Source: Luteimonas sp. J29
GTDB taxonomy: Bacteria > Pseudomonadota > Gammaproteobacteria > Xanthomonadales > Xanthomonadaceae
NCBI RefSeq assembly: GCF_000472505.1
Contig: NZ_AWZR01000002.1
Location: 1-64,000 of the forward strand
Direction: 5' to 3'
Length of the DNA: 64,000 bases
Shown here: positions 12,209 to 23,782 of the stretch, in pieces
Layout of the letters: each line of letters starts with the position of its first letter
How positions within the stretch are numbered: the first letter of the stretch is position 1
The notes under the pieces: generated by a model
The model's input: the letters and a program-made list of their open reading frames with translations, nothing else
Databases searched by the model: none
What the model was told of the DNA's origin: nothing
Position numbers and translations under genes: made by a program

Positions 12209-12562
12209 TCAGAGGCCGAAACGCTTCTTGAAGCCGTTGTCGGTGAAGCCCTGGCTGAAGCCGCCGTCGTCGGTCACCACCACCGGCCGGCGCACCAGCT
12301 GCGGGTACTCGCGCAGCAGCAGCTTCCACTCCGCCTCGCTGCCGGGCGACTTGCGATTGTCCGGGAGCTGGCGCCAGGTGGTCGACGACTTGTTGACCAG
12401 CGCGTCGAAGCCGCCGGCCTTGCCCGCCCACCCCACCAGCGTCTCCGGCGACGGCTTCTGCTCGCGGTAGTCGACGAAGGTGTAGGGCACGCCGAAACGG
12501 TCGAGCCACTTCATCGCCTTCCTGCAGGTGTCGCAGTTCTTCAGTCCATACAGGGTCGTCAT
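12209..12562 (-). CDS. yffB: ArsC/Spx-family protein YffB
   Basis: Small thioredoxin-fold protein of the ArsC/Spx superfamily, 117 residues, with C10-D-T-C13 near the N-terminus in the position of the ArsC active-site cysteine. Contains the family segments KKWL-like [18 protein letters not shown] and the ending KKRFGL. YffB proteins are often mislabelled arsenate reductases; the physiological role is unclear, with glutathione-dependent reduction suggested. It lies between dapD and dapE on the same strand, a placement common in gammaproteobacteria. Confidence 0.88.
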   Translation of the reverse strand: MTTLYGLKNCDTCRKAMKWLDRFGVPYTFVDYREQKPSPETLVGWAGKAGGFDALVNKSSTTWRQLPDNRKSPGSEAEWKLLLREYPQLVRRPVVVTDDGGFSQGFTDNGFKKRFGL

Positions 12563-12593
12563 CGCGGATCCATTTCGAAGGTTTGCGCCCCTT

Positions 12594-12667
12594 GCAGGAG
12601 CGGCTTCAGCCGCGACCCGGTCCGTGGCCGGTGCCGGGTCGCCGGTCGCGGCTGAAGCCGCTCCTGC
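12594..12667. repeat. REP-like perfect inverted repeat (24-bp arms)
   Basis: Arms at 12594-12617 and 12644-12667 are exact reverse complements around a 26-bp centre. The arm starts GCAGGAGCGGCTTCAGC, a motif I know to recur as intergenic palindromes in Xanthomonadaceae genomes. Only this copy is seen in the window. It lies between dapD and yffB, where the mRNA would form a very stable hairpin, so it may moderate read-through or stabilise the upstream message. Confidence 0.85.
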
Positions 12668-12679
12668 GGGGTCGGGGAC

Positions 12680-13518
<839 letters not shown>

Positions 13519-13522
<4 letters not shown>

Positions 13523-16131
13523 GCCTGCTGTTCTCCTTCGATGCCATGTTGGAGCGCCTCGCGAAGCGCGGCGCACTGCGATTCGTCCAGGGCCCGGTCC
13601 TGCCGGTCGCTGACCAGGAACACGTCCTCGGCGCGCGCGCCGAAGGTGGCGATGCGCGCGTCGTGGACGCGGATGCGCTGCTGGCGCAACACCTGGGCGA
13701 TGTCGGCGAGCAGCCCCGGCCGGTCGGTGCAGACAAGGCTCATCACCGTGTGCCGGCCGTCCGGGCTGGTGTCGAAATCCACCTGCGGCGCGACCCGGAA
13801 GTGGCGCAGGTGGCGCGGCTGCGCGCGCCGCGCAGGGCGCACGTCGAGCGAACCGGCCAGGACCACCGCAAGCTTGCGTTCGATCGCGGCGATGTCCGGC
13901 GCCTCGCGCTGGTCGACCGACAGCACCTGGAAGGTGTCGAAGATGGTCTGGCCGGGGCCGTCGAGCGCGCGGGCGCGCTGGATCGCCAGGCCCAGCCGGT
14001 CGAGGGTGATCACGATCGCGGCGAACAGCCCGTCGCGGTCGGGCGCGTGCACGAACACCTCAAGCGCATCGCCCGCCCCGGCCACCCGGCGCACTCGCAC
14101 CACGGTCGCGCCGGGTCCGGCCTGGCGCAGGGCCAGCGCCTGCCACACCAGGTGCTCGGCGCGCGCGCGCAGGAAGCTGGCCTCGGGCATGCGCGCGAAC
14201 AGTGCGTCGACGTCGTCCACGCCCTCGGCCGCCAGCAGGCCGCGGACCTTGTCGCGGGTCTCGGCGATGCGTTCGGTGGCGCCGATCCGGTGCTCGAGGC
14301 CGCGGCGCAGGGCGTAGCGGGTGGCCACGTGCAGTTCGGCCAGCAGCCGGTCCTTCCACGCATTCCACATCTTCGGCGAGGTGCCGGCGATGTCGGCGCA
14401 GGTGAGCAGGTACAGGTAGTCCAGACGCTCGCGGTCGGCCACTTCGACCGCGAAGCGGTGGATCACCGCCGGGTCGGAGATGTCCTGCTTCTGGGCGGTC
14501 ACCGACATCAGCAGGTGCTTGAGCACCAGCCACTCGACCAGCGCGGTATCGGCGGGCCCGAGGCCGTGCGCCTCGCAGAACTCCCGCGCATCGACCGCGC
14601 CGAGTTCGGAGTGGTCGCCGCCGCGGCCCTTGGCGATGTCGTGGAAGAGGCCGGCGATCAGCAGCAGCTCCGGCTTGCGCAGCCGCGGCCAGACCTCATG
14701 CGCGGTCGAGAAACGCTCGTCCGGGATCCCGGTGGAGAACGAAGCCAGGTTGCGCAGCACCGCCAGCGTGTGCTGGTCGACCGTGTACACGTGGAACAGG
14801 TCGAACTGCATCCGGCCCGTCACCTTCGCGAACGCGGGGATCCAGCGCCCGAGCACGCCCAGCCGCGCCATGCGCTCGAGCGTGCGCACCGGCACCGGGC
14901 CGCGCAGCAGTGCGAGGAAGCCGTCGCGCAGCTCCTGCGACGCTTCGTCGTAGGCCGGCAGCGCGTGCAGCGACTCGGCCAGCGCGCGCGCGGTGCGCGA
15001 GTGCAGGCCCTTGGCCTCGGGGTGGTCGGCCCAGAGCGCGAACAGGTGGAACACCCGGGCCATGTCCGCGCCGGGCCAGAACTCGTCGCGGGCCACCAGG
15101 TAGCCGCGCTTCATCGCGAACTCGGCATCGAGCGGCACCGCTTCGGCGTCGCCCTCGATCTGCTCCTCGAACCGCTGCAGCAGGCGCTCGCCGATCCGCA
15201 GCACGATCGCGGCGCTGCGGTAGAACTCCTGCATCATCCGCTCGACCCGGTCGTTGTCCGCGTCCTCCACGTGCTGCAGCCGCGCCGCCAGCGCCTTCTG
15301 GTAGTCGAAGCGCAGGCGCTCCTCGCGCTTGCGCGCCACCAGGTGCAGGCCGTAGCGCAGCCGCGCCAGGACGCGCCACTCGCGCTCGAGCGCGGAGTAT
15401 TCGTCGAGGCCGAGGTGGCCAAGCGGGATCAGCGACTCGATGTCGCGGGTGCCGAACACGCGCCGCGCCATCCAGCGCAGGGTCTGGATGTCGCGCAGGC
15501 CACCGGGGCCTTCCTTGATGTTCGGCTCGAGGTTGTCGGCGGTGTCGCCGAAGCGCGCGTGGCGCTGGCGCAGCTCCTCGCGCTTGGCGGCGAAGAACTC
15601 GCCCGCCGGCCACACCCGCTCCACCGAGATCGCGTCCTCAAGCCGCGCCGCCATCTCCGGCGTCGCGACCAGCGGCCGCGCCTCGATCAGCGAGGTCATC
15701 ACCGTGAGGTCCTCGGCCGCCGCGCGCGTGCACTCGCCCAGGGTGCGCACCGCGTGGCCGACCGGCAGCCCCGCGTCCCACAGCAGGGCGAACAGGCGCG
15801 ACAGGGCGGCGGTGTCCGACTCGCCGGCGCCCTCGCCCACCACCACCAGCAGGTCGATGTCCGAACGCGGGTACAGCTCGCCGCGGCCGTAGCCGCCGAT
15901 CGCGAACAGGGTCAGGTCGGCGCCGGCCGGGATCGTGCGGGCCCAGGCCTGGCGCACCAGGGCGTCGACCGCGATCACGCGCGCCATCAGCAGGCGCTCG
16001 ATGTCGCCGTCGGCGTCGAAACGCTGGGCGAAGGCGGCGTCCTGGATGCGCAGGCCTTCCGCCGCCGCCGCCGCCCAGGCGGAGTCCCCGTCCGGAAGCG
16101 GCGACACGTCGCTGGCGGGGCTCGCTCCCAC
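13519..16131 (-). CDS. glnD: Bifunctional PII uridylyltransferase/uridylyl-removing enzyme
   Basis: Glutamine sensor that uridylylates PII proteins when nitrogen is short and removes UMP when glutamine is plentiful. 870 residues from a GTG at 16131, two bases beyond the map stop; the open frame extends to 16212 inside map, so the exact start is uncertain. Seen: nucleotidyltransferase motif [17 protein letters not shown] (about 79-95), HD hydrolase motif [14 protein letters not shown] (about 490), and two C-terminal ACT domains (about 690-760 and 790-870). Ends in an ATGA overlap with dapD. Confidence 0.95.
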
Positions 16132-16133
16132 GG

Positions 16134-16910
16134 TCAGAGGTCGTTGTCGTCGCCGGGCAGCCGGGTCAGGATCTCGACCCCGTCCTCGGTCACCGCCACC
16201 GTGTGCTCCCACTGCGCGGAGAGCTTGCGGTCCTTGGTTACCACGGTCCAGCCGTCGGGCAGCAGGCGGGTGTGGCGCGAGCCTTCGTTGATCATGGGCT
16301 CGATGGTGAAGGTCATCCCCGGCCGCAGCACCAGGCCCTCGCCCGGGCGGCCGTAGTGCAGCACCTGCGGGTCCTCGTGGTAGACCTGCCCGATGCCGTG
16401 GCCGCAGTACTCGCGCACCACGCTGAACCGCTGCGCTTCGGCGAACTCCTGGATCGCGTGGCCGATGTCGCCCAGGGTCGCGCCCGGGCGCACCACGCGG
16501 ATGCCGCGGAACAGCGCCTCGCGCGTGGTCTCCACCAGCCGCCGCGCCATCACCGACGGGGTGCCGACGTAGTACATGCGGCTGGTGTCGCCGTGCCAGC
16601 CGTCCTTGATGACGGTGACGTCGATGTTGATGATGTCGCCGTCCTTGAGCACCTTCGACTCGCTCGGGATCCCATGGCAGATCACGTTGTTGGCCGAGAT
16701 GCAGGTGGTGCGCGGGTAGCCCTTGTAGCCGAGGTTGGCCGGCACCGCCTTCTGCACGTTGACGATGTGGTCGTGGCAGATACGGTCCAGTTCCAGGGTG
16801 CTGACGCCGGGCTTCACGTGCTCGGCCACGACCTGGAGCACCTCGGCGGCCAGGCGGCCGGCGACGCGCATCTTCTCGATCTGCTCTGGGGTCTTGAGCT
16901 GGATGGTCAT
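16134..16910 (-). CDS. map: Methionine aminopeptidase type I
   Basis: Removes the initiator methionine from nascent proteins. 258 residues, the usual size of the bacterial type Ia enzyme without N-terminal extension. Metal ligands fit [17 protein letters not shown] (two Asp), the His in [12 protein letters not shown] and the Glu in TIEPMI and SAQWEHT. The start [15 protein letters not shown] at 16910 matches the family. Divergent from rpsB and first gene of the map-glnD-dapD run. Confidence 0.97.
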   Translation of the reverse strand: MTIQLKTPEQIEKMRVAGRLAAEVLQVVAEHVKPGVSTLELDRICHDHIVNVQKAVPANLGYKGYPRTTCISANNVICHGIPSESKVLKDGDIINIDVTVIKDGWHGDTSRMYYVGTPSVMARRLVETTREALFRGIRVVRPGATLGDIGHAIQEFAEAQRFSVVREYCGHGIGQVYHEDPQVLHYGRPGEGLVLRPGMTFTIEPMINEGSRHTRLLPDGWTVVTKDRKLSAQWEHTVAVTEDGVEILTRLPGDDNDL

Positions 16911-17254
16911 GCCGGCATTATCGCCGACCCCGGCCTGCCGTGCCGGCGCGGGCGGCGCGCCGTCCCCGTCGCCCGGGCCCCGGTTTGCCCCGGGACCGCC
17001 GTCCGGGCTATCATTCGCCGGCTGTGCTCCCGGGTTCCCCGGTAGCCGGCTGCCCACGCCGGGCATCGCATCCGCGAACCAGGCGAATACACACCCGCTG
17101 CAGACACCCGTGCCCGGGGTGTCCCCTCCCCGGAGGGGATCTGGCCACGGAGGCGGCGGGGAGGCCCAACCCCGGAACCACGCGCCCGCGCCGCGGGCCG
17201 CACCGCCCATTTCCCGATCCGTGGCGGCCGGTTCCCCCTCCAGGAGTCAGATCC
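16911..17254. promoter_or_regulatory. Divergent map/rpsB control region with rpsB leader
   Basis: 344 bp without a gene. On the plus strand TTGCCC (16985-16990) and TATCAT (17009-17014) with an 18-bp spacer form a good sigma-70 promoter, which would give rpsB a 5' leader of about 230 nt. The leader is GC-rich and contains a CCCCTCC-GG-AGGGG-type hairpin near 17125-17142. In other gammaproteobacteria the rpsB leader is the site where S2 represses its own operon; the same is plausible here but not shown. Confidence 0.6.
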
Positions 17255-18064
17255 ATGCCCCAGATCACCATGCGCCAGATGCTGGAAGCCGGCGTGCACT
17301 TCGGCCACCAGACGCGCTACTGGAACCCGAAGATGGCCCCGTACATCTTCGGCGCCCGCGGCAAGATCCACATCATCAACCTCGAGAAGACGGTTCCGCT
17401 GTTCAACGACGCGATGAACTTCATCTCGGGCATCGCCCAGAAGCGCGGCATCGTACTGTTCGTGGGCACCAAGCGCAGCGCCCGCGAGGCGGTCAAGGAA
17501 GAGGCCGAGCGCTGCGGCATGCCGTACATGACCCAGCGCTGGCTGGGCGGCACGCTGACCAACTTCCGCACCGTCAAGCAGTCGGTGGCGCGCCTGAAGG
17601 AGCTGGAAGCGGCCGAGACCGACGGCACCTTCGACAAGCTGGTCAAGCACGAAGTGCTGGGCCTGCGCCGCGAGCGCGAGAAGCTGGAAGCCTCGCTGGG
17701 CGGCCTGAAGGACCTCAACCGCCTGCCCGACGCGCTGTTCGTGATCGACATCGGCCACGAGGACATCGCGGTCAAGGAAGCCAAGAAGCTCGGCATCCCG
17801 GTGGTGGCGGTGGTCGACACCAACTACGACCCCGACCTGGTCGACTACCCGATCCCGGGCAACGACGACGCGATCCGCGCCGTGCAGCTGTACGCCCGCG
17901 CGGCCGCCGACGCGGTGCTCGAGGGCAAGGCCGCCGCGCCGAACGCCGCCACCGTGCGCGAGGACGAGTTCGTCGAGGCCGACGCCCAGCCCGCCCGCCG
18001 CCCGCGCAAGCCCGCCGCCCAGGAAGGCGCAGCCGCCGCCGACGAGGCCCAGGCCGCCAGCTGA
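17255..18064 (+). CDS. rpsB: 30S ribosomal protein S2
   Basis: Structural protein of the 30S subunit, needed for S1 attachment. 269 residues; the core matches the family ([58 protein letters not shown]). The last 35 or so residues form an Ala/Pro/Arg-rich tail longer than in E. coli (241 residues), as often seen in high-GC relatives. Ribosome-binding site CAGGAG lies 9 nt upstream of the ATG. tsf follows after 123 bp. Confidence 0.98.
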   Translation: MPQITMRQMLEAGVHFGHQTRYWNPKMAPYIFGARGKIHIINLEKTVPLFNDAMNFISGIAQKRGIVLFVGTKRSAREAVKEEAERCGMPYMTQRWLGGTLTNFRTVKQSVARLKELEAAETDGTFDKLVKHEVLGLRREREKLEASLGGLKDLNRLPDALFVIDIGHEDIAVKEAKKLGIPVVAVVDTNYDPDLVDYPIPGNDDAIRAVQLYARAAADAVLEGKAAAPNAATVREDEFVEADAQPARRPRKPAAQEGAAAADEAQAAS

Positions 18065-18187
18065 CCGGCCGGCCCCGTGGCCGCGCCCGCCCGGCGCGGC
18101 CGCCACGGCGGCGTCCGCGCCGCCGCCCCGACTTACGCGGAAGGCCCCCGCCCTCCGCCCGAATCTTCACGAATCCGAGGTCCCCAG

Positions 18188-19060
<873 letters not shown>

Positions 19061-19083
19061 TCGTCCATCGCAGTCGACGATCC

Positions 19084-19114
19084 AGGGCCGCGGGGCGATC
19101 CGCGGCCCTTTTTT
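19084..19114 (+). terminator. Intrinsic terminator after tsf
   Basis: AGGGCCGCGG (19084-19093) pairs perfectly with CCGCGGCCCT (19100-19109) around a 6-nt loop, followed by TTTTTT. It ends the rpsB-tsf transcript and separates it from pyrH. Confidence 0.93.
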
Positions 19115-19291
19115 CTTGCCGCCGCCCGCCGGCGCAGGCGCGCAGGCAACGCGCGGGCCCACGCGGCACGTCCGGCCCCGGCGGCGCCCTGCCCGTCCCG
19201 GCCGCCGGCGCGTCGCCGCGGGACCCCGGCGGCGAGGCGCGGCGTGCCCGGCAGGCGCCCCGGCCGGCGCCAGCCCGTCACGCGCATCGGC

Positions 19292-19297
19292 TAGAAT
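19292..19297 (+). promoter_or_regulatory. Candidate -10 of pyrH promoter
   Basis: TAGAAT lies 27 bp upstream of the pyrH ATG, downstream of the tsf terminator, which implies an independent promoter. No recognisable -35 is present at 16-18 bp spacing. The stretch 19115-19290 is extremely GC-rich and shows no gene. Confidence 0.45.
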
Positions 19298-19324
19298 TTC
19301 CCCGCCTGCACAACGGAGCCTCCC

Positions 19325-20047
19325 ATGTCCCAACTCGCCTACCGCCGCGTCCTGTTGAAGCTGTCCGGCGAGGCGCTGATGGGGGACGAGGACTACGGCA
19401 TCGATCCCAAGGTGATCGGGCGCCTGGCGCGGGAGGTCATCGAGGCCCAGCAGGCCGGGGCCGAGATCGCCCTGGTGGTGGGCGGCGGCAACATCTTCCG
19501 CGGGGCCGGCCTTGCCGCCGGCGGCATGGACCGCGTGACCGGGGACCACATGGGCATGCTGGCCACCGTGATCAACGCGCTGGCGATGCAGGACGCGCTG
19601 GAGAAGCTCGGCGGCAAGGTCCGGGTGATGAGCGCGATCAAGATCAACGACGTGTGCGAGGACTACATCCGCCGCCGCGCCATCCGCCACCTGGAGAAGG
19701 GCCGGATCGCGATCTTCGCCGCCGGCACCGGCAACCCCTTCTTCACCACCGACTCGGGCGCCGCCCTGCGCGCGATCGAGATCGGCGCCGACCTGCTGCT
19801 CAAGGCCACCAAGGTCGACGGCGTCTACGACAAGGACCCGAAGAAGCATCCCGACGCGGTCCGCTACGACAGCCTGAGCTACGACGAGGTCATCGCCCGC
19901 GACCTGCAGGTGATGGACACCGCCGCCTTCGCCCTGTGCCGCGACAGCGAGCTGCCGCTGCGGATCTTCGACATGTCGCAGCCCGGGGTGCTGCTGCGGA
20001 TCCTGCGCGGCGAGCCGATCGGCACCCTGGTCCACGGCCGCGGCTGA
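19325..20047 (+). CDS. pyrH: Uridylate kinase
   Basis: Phosphorylates UMP to UDP, the entry to all pyrimidine nucleotides. 240 residues, of the amino-acid-kinase fold (not related to eukaryotic UMP kinases). Start [20 protein letters not shown] with GGAG upstream; ATP and UMP motifs [29 protein letters not shown] and [15 protein letters not shown] are all present. First gene of the run pyrH-frr, ahead of uppS. Confidence 0.98.
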   Translation: MSQLAYRRVLLKLSGEALMGDEDYGIDPKVIGRLAREVIEAQQAGAEIALVVGGGNIFRGAGLAAGGMDRVTGDHMGMLATVINALAMQDALEKLGGKVRVMSAIKINDVCEDYIRRRAIRHLEKGRIAIFAAGTGNPFFTTDSGAALRAIEIGADLLLKATKVDGVYDKDPKKHPDAVRYDSLSYDEVIARDLQVMDTAAFALCRDSELPLRIFDMSQPGVLLRILRGEPIGTLVHGRG

Positions 20048-20151
20048 TCCCTTCCCTCCCCGCCGCGCCACCCGCGGCGGCGCAGGGTCGCCGGGCCGGT
20101 CCGGCCGCGCCCCGCCTCCCACCCTCCCGGGATCGGGCGCGCGCCAGCGCC

Positions 20152-20157
20152 TATAAT
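20152..20157 (+). promoter_or_regulatory. -10 element of frr promoter
   Basis: A perfect TATAAT stands 36 bp before the frr ATG inside an otherwise extremely GC-rich gap. The -35 region is not recognisable. It implies that frr and downstream genes can be transcribed independently of pyrH. Confidence 0.6.
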
Positions 20158-20193
20158 CCCGCAGTTCAACCGCACGAAGACCCGGAGCCGGCG

Positions 20194-20751
20194 ATGCTCA
20201 ACGAGATCAAGAAGGACGCCCAGACGCGCATGGCCAAGAGCGTCGACGCGCTGCGCCACGCGCTGCAGAAGGTGCGCACCGGGCGCGCGTCCACCGCCCT
20301 GGTCGACCACCTCAAGGTCAACTACTACGGCTCGGACGTGCCGCTGAGCCAGGTGGCCAGCGTGGCCGTCAGCGACGCGCGCTCGCTCACGATCACCCCG
20401 TGGGAGAAGCAGCTGGTGGGCGCGGTGGAGAAGGCGATCCTGGCCTCCGACCTCGGCCTGACCCCGAACACCGCCGGCACCACGATCCGGCTCAACCTGC
20501 CGGCGCTGACCGAGGAGCGCCGCCGCGACCTGGCCAAGGTCGTGCACGGCGAGGGCGAGGACGCCAAGGTCGCGATCCGCAACATCCGCCGCGACGCGAT
20601 CCAGCAGGTCAAGGAGCTGCTCAAGGAGAAGCAGATCTCCGAGGACGACGAGCGCCGCGCCGAGGACGAGATCCAGAAGATCACCGACAAGGCGATCAAG
20701 GACGTCGACGAGGTGGTCAAGGCCAAGGAACAGGAACTGATGGCGGTCTGA
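20194..20751 (+). CDS. frr: Ribosome recycling factor
   Basis: Splits post-termination ribosomes with EF-G. 185 residues, exactly the family size, with the three-helix bundle and hinge conserved ([36 protein letters not shown]). Start ATG at 20194 has GGAG upstream. The next gene, uppS, begins 100 bp later on the same strand. Confidence 0.98.
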   Translation: MLNEIKKDAQTRMAKSVDALRHALQKVRTGRASTALVDHLKVNYYGSDVPLSQVASVAVSDARSLTITPWEKQLVGAVEKAILASDLGLTPNTAGTTIRLNLPALTEERRRDLAKVVHGEGEDAKVAIRNIRRDAIQQVKELLKEKQISEDDERRAEDEIQKITDKAIKDVDEVVKAKEQELMAV

Positions 20752-20851
20752 CCCCGCGGCCGGACCAGGACTCCGCAGGGCGACCGGTCCGTGGCCGTCG
20801 TGGACGGGGGGCTTCCGGGATCCGGCCACGGGCCACGGCGCGGGAGGGGCC

Positions 20852-21667
20852 ATGCCATTGAATGACGTCGCAAGCGGGGACGCCCCGTCACCCGGTCACG
20901 GGTTCGGGACCGCGGGTCCTGCCGGCCTGCCCCGGCACGTGGCCGTGATCATGGACGGCAACGGCCGCTGGGCCTCGCGCCGCCGCCGCCCGCGCGCCGT
21001 GGGCCATCGCGCCGGCGCCCGCGCGGTCAACGTGTGCATCGACTTCTGCCTGGAGCGCGGCATCCGCGCGCTGACCCTGTTCGCGTTCTCCAGCGAGAAC
21101 TGGGGGCGGCCGCAGGACGAGGTCGGGGCGCTGATGAAGCTGTTCCTGGCCGCGCTCGACCGCGAGGTCGAGGAACTGCACCGGCGCGGGGTCGAGGTGC
21201 GCTTCATCGGCGACCGCTCCCGGTTCCCGGCCGACATCCGCGCACGGATGCAGGCCGCCGAGGCGCTGACCCGCGGCAACTCCCGCCTGGCCCTGAGCAT
21301 CGCCGCCAGCTACGGCGGACGCCAGGACATCGCCGCCGCGGCGCGCGCGCTGGCCGAGGACGTCGCCGCCGGCCGCCTGCGCCCGGAGCAGATCGACGAG
21401 GCCGCCGTCGGCGCCCGCGTCGCCCTGGCCGACCTGCCGCCGCCGGACCTGTTCATCCGCACCGGCGGCGACTACCGGATCAGCAACTTCCTGCTGTGGC
21501 AGCTGGCGTACACCGAGCTCTGGTTCACCCCGACGCTGTGGCCCGACCTCGACGTGGCCACCCTCGAGGAGGCGATGCGCGCCTTCGCCGGGCGCGAGCG
21601 CCGGTTCGGCTTGACCGGCGAGCAGGTGTCCGGCAGCGTGCCCGCATCGAACCGGAGCACGCCTTGA
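20852..21667 (+). CDS. uppS: Undecaprenyl diphosphate synthase
   Basis: cis-prenyltransferase that builds the C55 lipid carrier used for peptidoglycan and O-antigen. 271 residues from ATG at 20852 (GGGAGG just upstream), with about 25 extra N-terminal residues before the family core HVAVIMDGNGRWA. The core motifs FAFSSENWGRP and the C-terminal DLFIRTGGDYRISNFLLWQ are intact. Its TGA overlaps the TTG start of cdsA (TTGA). Confidence 0.96.
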   Translation: MPLNDVASGDAPSPGHGFGTAGPAGLPRHVAVIMDGNGRWASRRRRPRAVGHRAGARAVNVCIDFCLERGIRALTLFAFSSENWGRPQDEVGALMKLFLAALDREVEELHRRGVEVRFIGDRSRFPADIRARMQAAEALTRGNSRLALSIAASYGGRQDIAAAARALAEDVAAGRLRPEQIDEAAVGARVALADLPPPDLFIRTGGDYRISNFLLWQLAYTELWFTPTLWPDLDVATLEEAMRAFAGRERRFGLTGEQVSGSVPASNRSTP

Positions 21668-22536
21668 CCCGCACCCGCGTCCTGACCGCCCTGCTGATGG
21701 CGCCGCTGGCGATCGCCGCGGTGCTGCTGTTGCCCACGCCGTGGCTGGTCGCGCTGGGCGCCGTGGTGTTCCTGGCCGCGATGTGGGAGTGGTTCCGCCT
21801 GTGCGAGGTCGAGGACACCCTCCAGCGCACCCTGCTGCTGCTGGCCAACCTGCTGGTGATGGCGGCGCTGGTCTGGGCCTCGCCGACCGGCTCGGGCGGC
21901 TCGCTGGTGCTGTTCAAGCTGGTGAGCATGTTCGGCGTGGTCTGGTGGCTGCTGGCGATGCTGTGGCTGCGCCACTACGACTTCGCCTCCGACCACGACA
22001 CCCACGCGCGCGTGTTCAAGCTCGCCGCCGGCACCCTGGCGGTGGTGCCGGCGTGGTGCGCGATGGCGGTGATCCACGCCGGGGACCCGGGAGGCGACAC
22101 CGGACTGGTGCCGGACGGCCACGTCTGGCTGCTGACCGCGCTGATGATCGTGTGGGCCACCGACACCGGCGCCTACTTCGCCGGGCGCCGCTTCGGCGGC
22201 CGCTGGTTCGCGCGGCGCATGGCGTCCCGGATCAGCCCCAACAAGACCTTCGAGGGGCTGGCCGGCGGGATCGTGCTCGGCGTGCTGGTGGCGCTGGCGA
22301 TGGCGCCGCTGGCCGGGGCCAGGGCGGCGGAGCTGCCGCTGGTGGCGCTGGCGGCACTGGCCACGGTGCTGTTCTCCGTGGTCGGCGACCTGTTCGAGAG
22401 CCTGCTCAAGCGCCATGTCGGGGCCAAGGATTCCGGGGCGCTGATCCCCGGCCACGGCGGCGTGCTGGACCGGATCGACAGCGTGCTCGCCGCGCTGCCC
22501 GCCTTCGCGGTCGCGAAGTTCTGGCTCGGGTTCTGA
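21664..22536 (+). CDS. cdsA: Phosphatidate cytidylyltransferase
   Basis: Inner-membrane enzyme making CDP-diacylglycerol from phosphatidic acid and CTP. 290 residues with about eight hydrophobic segments and the CDS signature [20 protein letters not shown] near the C-terminus. The start is TTG at 21664, overlapping the uppS stop by 4 bp, with GGAG 7 nt upstream; no ATG is available near the family N-terminus. Confidence 0.94.
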   Translation: MTRTRVLTALLMAPLAIAAVLLLPTPWLVALGAVVFLAAMWEWFRLCEVEDTLQRTLLLLANLLVMAALVWASPTGSGGSLVLFKLVSMFGVVWWLLAMLWLRHYDFASDHDTHARVFKLAAGTLAVVPAWCAMAVIHAGDPGGDTGLVPDGHVWLLTALMIVWATDTGAYFAGRRFGGRWFARRMASRISPNKTFEGLAGGIVLGVLVALAMAPLAGARAAELPLVALAALATVLFSVVGDLFESLLKRHVGAKDSGALIPGHGGVLDRIDSVLAALPAFAVAKFWLGF

Positions 22537-22600
22537 CGATGGCCGCGACGGCAGCGAATTCCCACACCGGCCCCGGCCGGGCGGACCGGAGCACCCGCTG

Positions 22601-23773
22601 ATGCAGCGCGTGGCCGTCCTTGGCGCCACCGGGTCGATCGGCGGCTCGGCCCTCGACGTGATCGCGCGCCATCCGGGCGCGATGCGCGCCAGCCTGCTGG
22701 CCGCGGGCCGCAACGTCGCCGCGCTGGTCGCGCTGTGCGCCGCGCACCGCCCCGAGCACGCGGTCATCGGCGACGAATCGGCGCTGCCGGCGCTGCGCGA
22801 TGGCCTGCGCGCGGCCGGATGCGACACCGTCGCCCACGCCGGCCACGCGGCGCTTTCGGACCTGGTCGCCGGCGACGGCTGCGACACCGTGGTGGCCGCG
22901 ATCGTCGGCGCCGCCGGGCTCGAATCGACCCTCGCCGCGGCCCGCGCCGGCAAGCGCCTGCTGCTGGCCAACAAGGAGTCGCTGGTGCTCGCCGGGGAAC
23001 TGCTGATGCAGGCCGCCCATGCCGGCGGCGCGACCATCGTTCCGGTCGACAGCGAGCACAACGCCATCTTCCAGTGCCTGCACGGGCGCGAGGCCGGCGC
23101 CCAGGTGCGCCGGGTGGTCCTGACCGCGTCCGGCGGGCCGTTCCGCGGCCGGACCCGGGCCGAGCTGGCCGCGGTCACCCCCGCCCAGGCGGTCGCGCAC
23201 CCGAAGTGGTCGATGGGGCCGAAGATCTCGGTCGATTCGGCGACGCTGATGAACAAGGGACTGGAGCTGATCGAGGCCCGGCACCTGTTCGACCTGCCCG
23301 AGGAGCGGCTGGACGTGCTGGTCCACCCCCAGAGCCTGGTCCATTCGCTGGTCGAGTTCATCGACGGCTCGGTGCTGGCCCAGCTGGGGCTGCCGGACAT
23401 GCGCACGGCGCTGGCGGTCGGCCTGGGCTGGCCGGAACGCCTCGCCTCCGGCGTGGGCCCGCTGGACCTGGCCACCCAGGGGCCGCTGGAATTCGGCCCG
23501 CCCGACCTCGAGACCTTCCCCTGCCTGCGCCTGGCGCGCGAGGCGCTGCGCGCCGGCGGCACCGCCCCGGCCACCCTCAACGCCGCGAACGAGGTGGCGG
23601 TTTCAGCCTTTCTTCAGGGCCGGATCGGTTTCCTGTCCATTGCCGCACTGGTGGAGGACGCGCTCGCGGCGATCGCGGTCGAACCGGCCGCATCATTGGA
23701 GGCGCTGCGCGGGATCGACGCGCGCGCGCGCCGCCACGCCGAACAGGCCATTGCCACGGGTGCCATCCGATGA
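22601..23773 (+). CDS. dxr: 1-deoxy-D-xylulose 5-phosphate reductoisomerase
   Basis: NADPH-dependent first committed enzyme of the MEP isoprenoid pathway. 390 residues. N-terminal nucleotide motif [13 protein letters not shown], metal and substrate motifs [22 protein letters not shown], and [14 protein letters not shown] are all present. In E. coli the order is frr-dxr-uppS-cdsA; here it is uppS-cdsA-dxr. rseP follows after 9 bp, so the two are probably co-transcribed. Confidence 0.98.
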   Translation: MQRVAVLGATGSIGGSALDVIARHPGAMRASLLAAGRNVAALVALCAAHRPEHAVIGDESALPALRDGLRAAGCDTVAHAGHAALSDLVAGDGCDTVVAAIVGAAGLESTLAAARAGKRLLLANKESLVLAGELLMQAAHAGGATIVPVDSEHNAIFQCLHGREAGAQVRRVVLTASGGPFRGRTRAELAAVTPAQAVAHPKWSMGPKISVDSATLMNKGLELIEARHLFDLPEERLDVLVHPQSLVHSLVEFIDGSVLAQLGLPDMRTALAVGLGWPERLASGVGPLDLATQGPLEFGPPDLETFPCLRLAREALRAGGTAPATLNAANEVAVSAFLQGRIGFLSIAALVEDALAAIAVEPAASLEALRGIDARARRHAEQAIATGAIR

Positions 23774-23782
23774 ACCGCCGCC

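Noticed and set aside
19115..19290. Possible small gene before pyrH
   Set aside because: Frames here are pure GC-rich noise (Arg/Gly/Pro) and sit between a terminator and the pyrH promoter.
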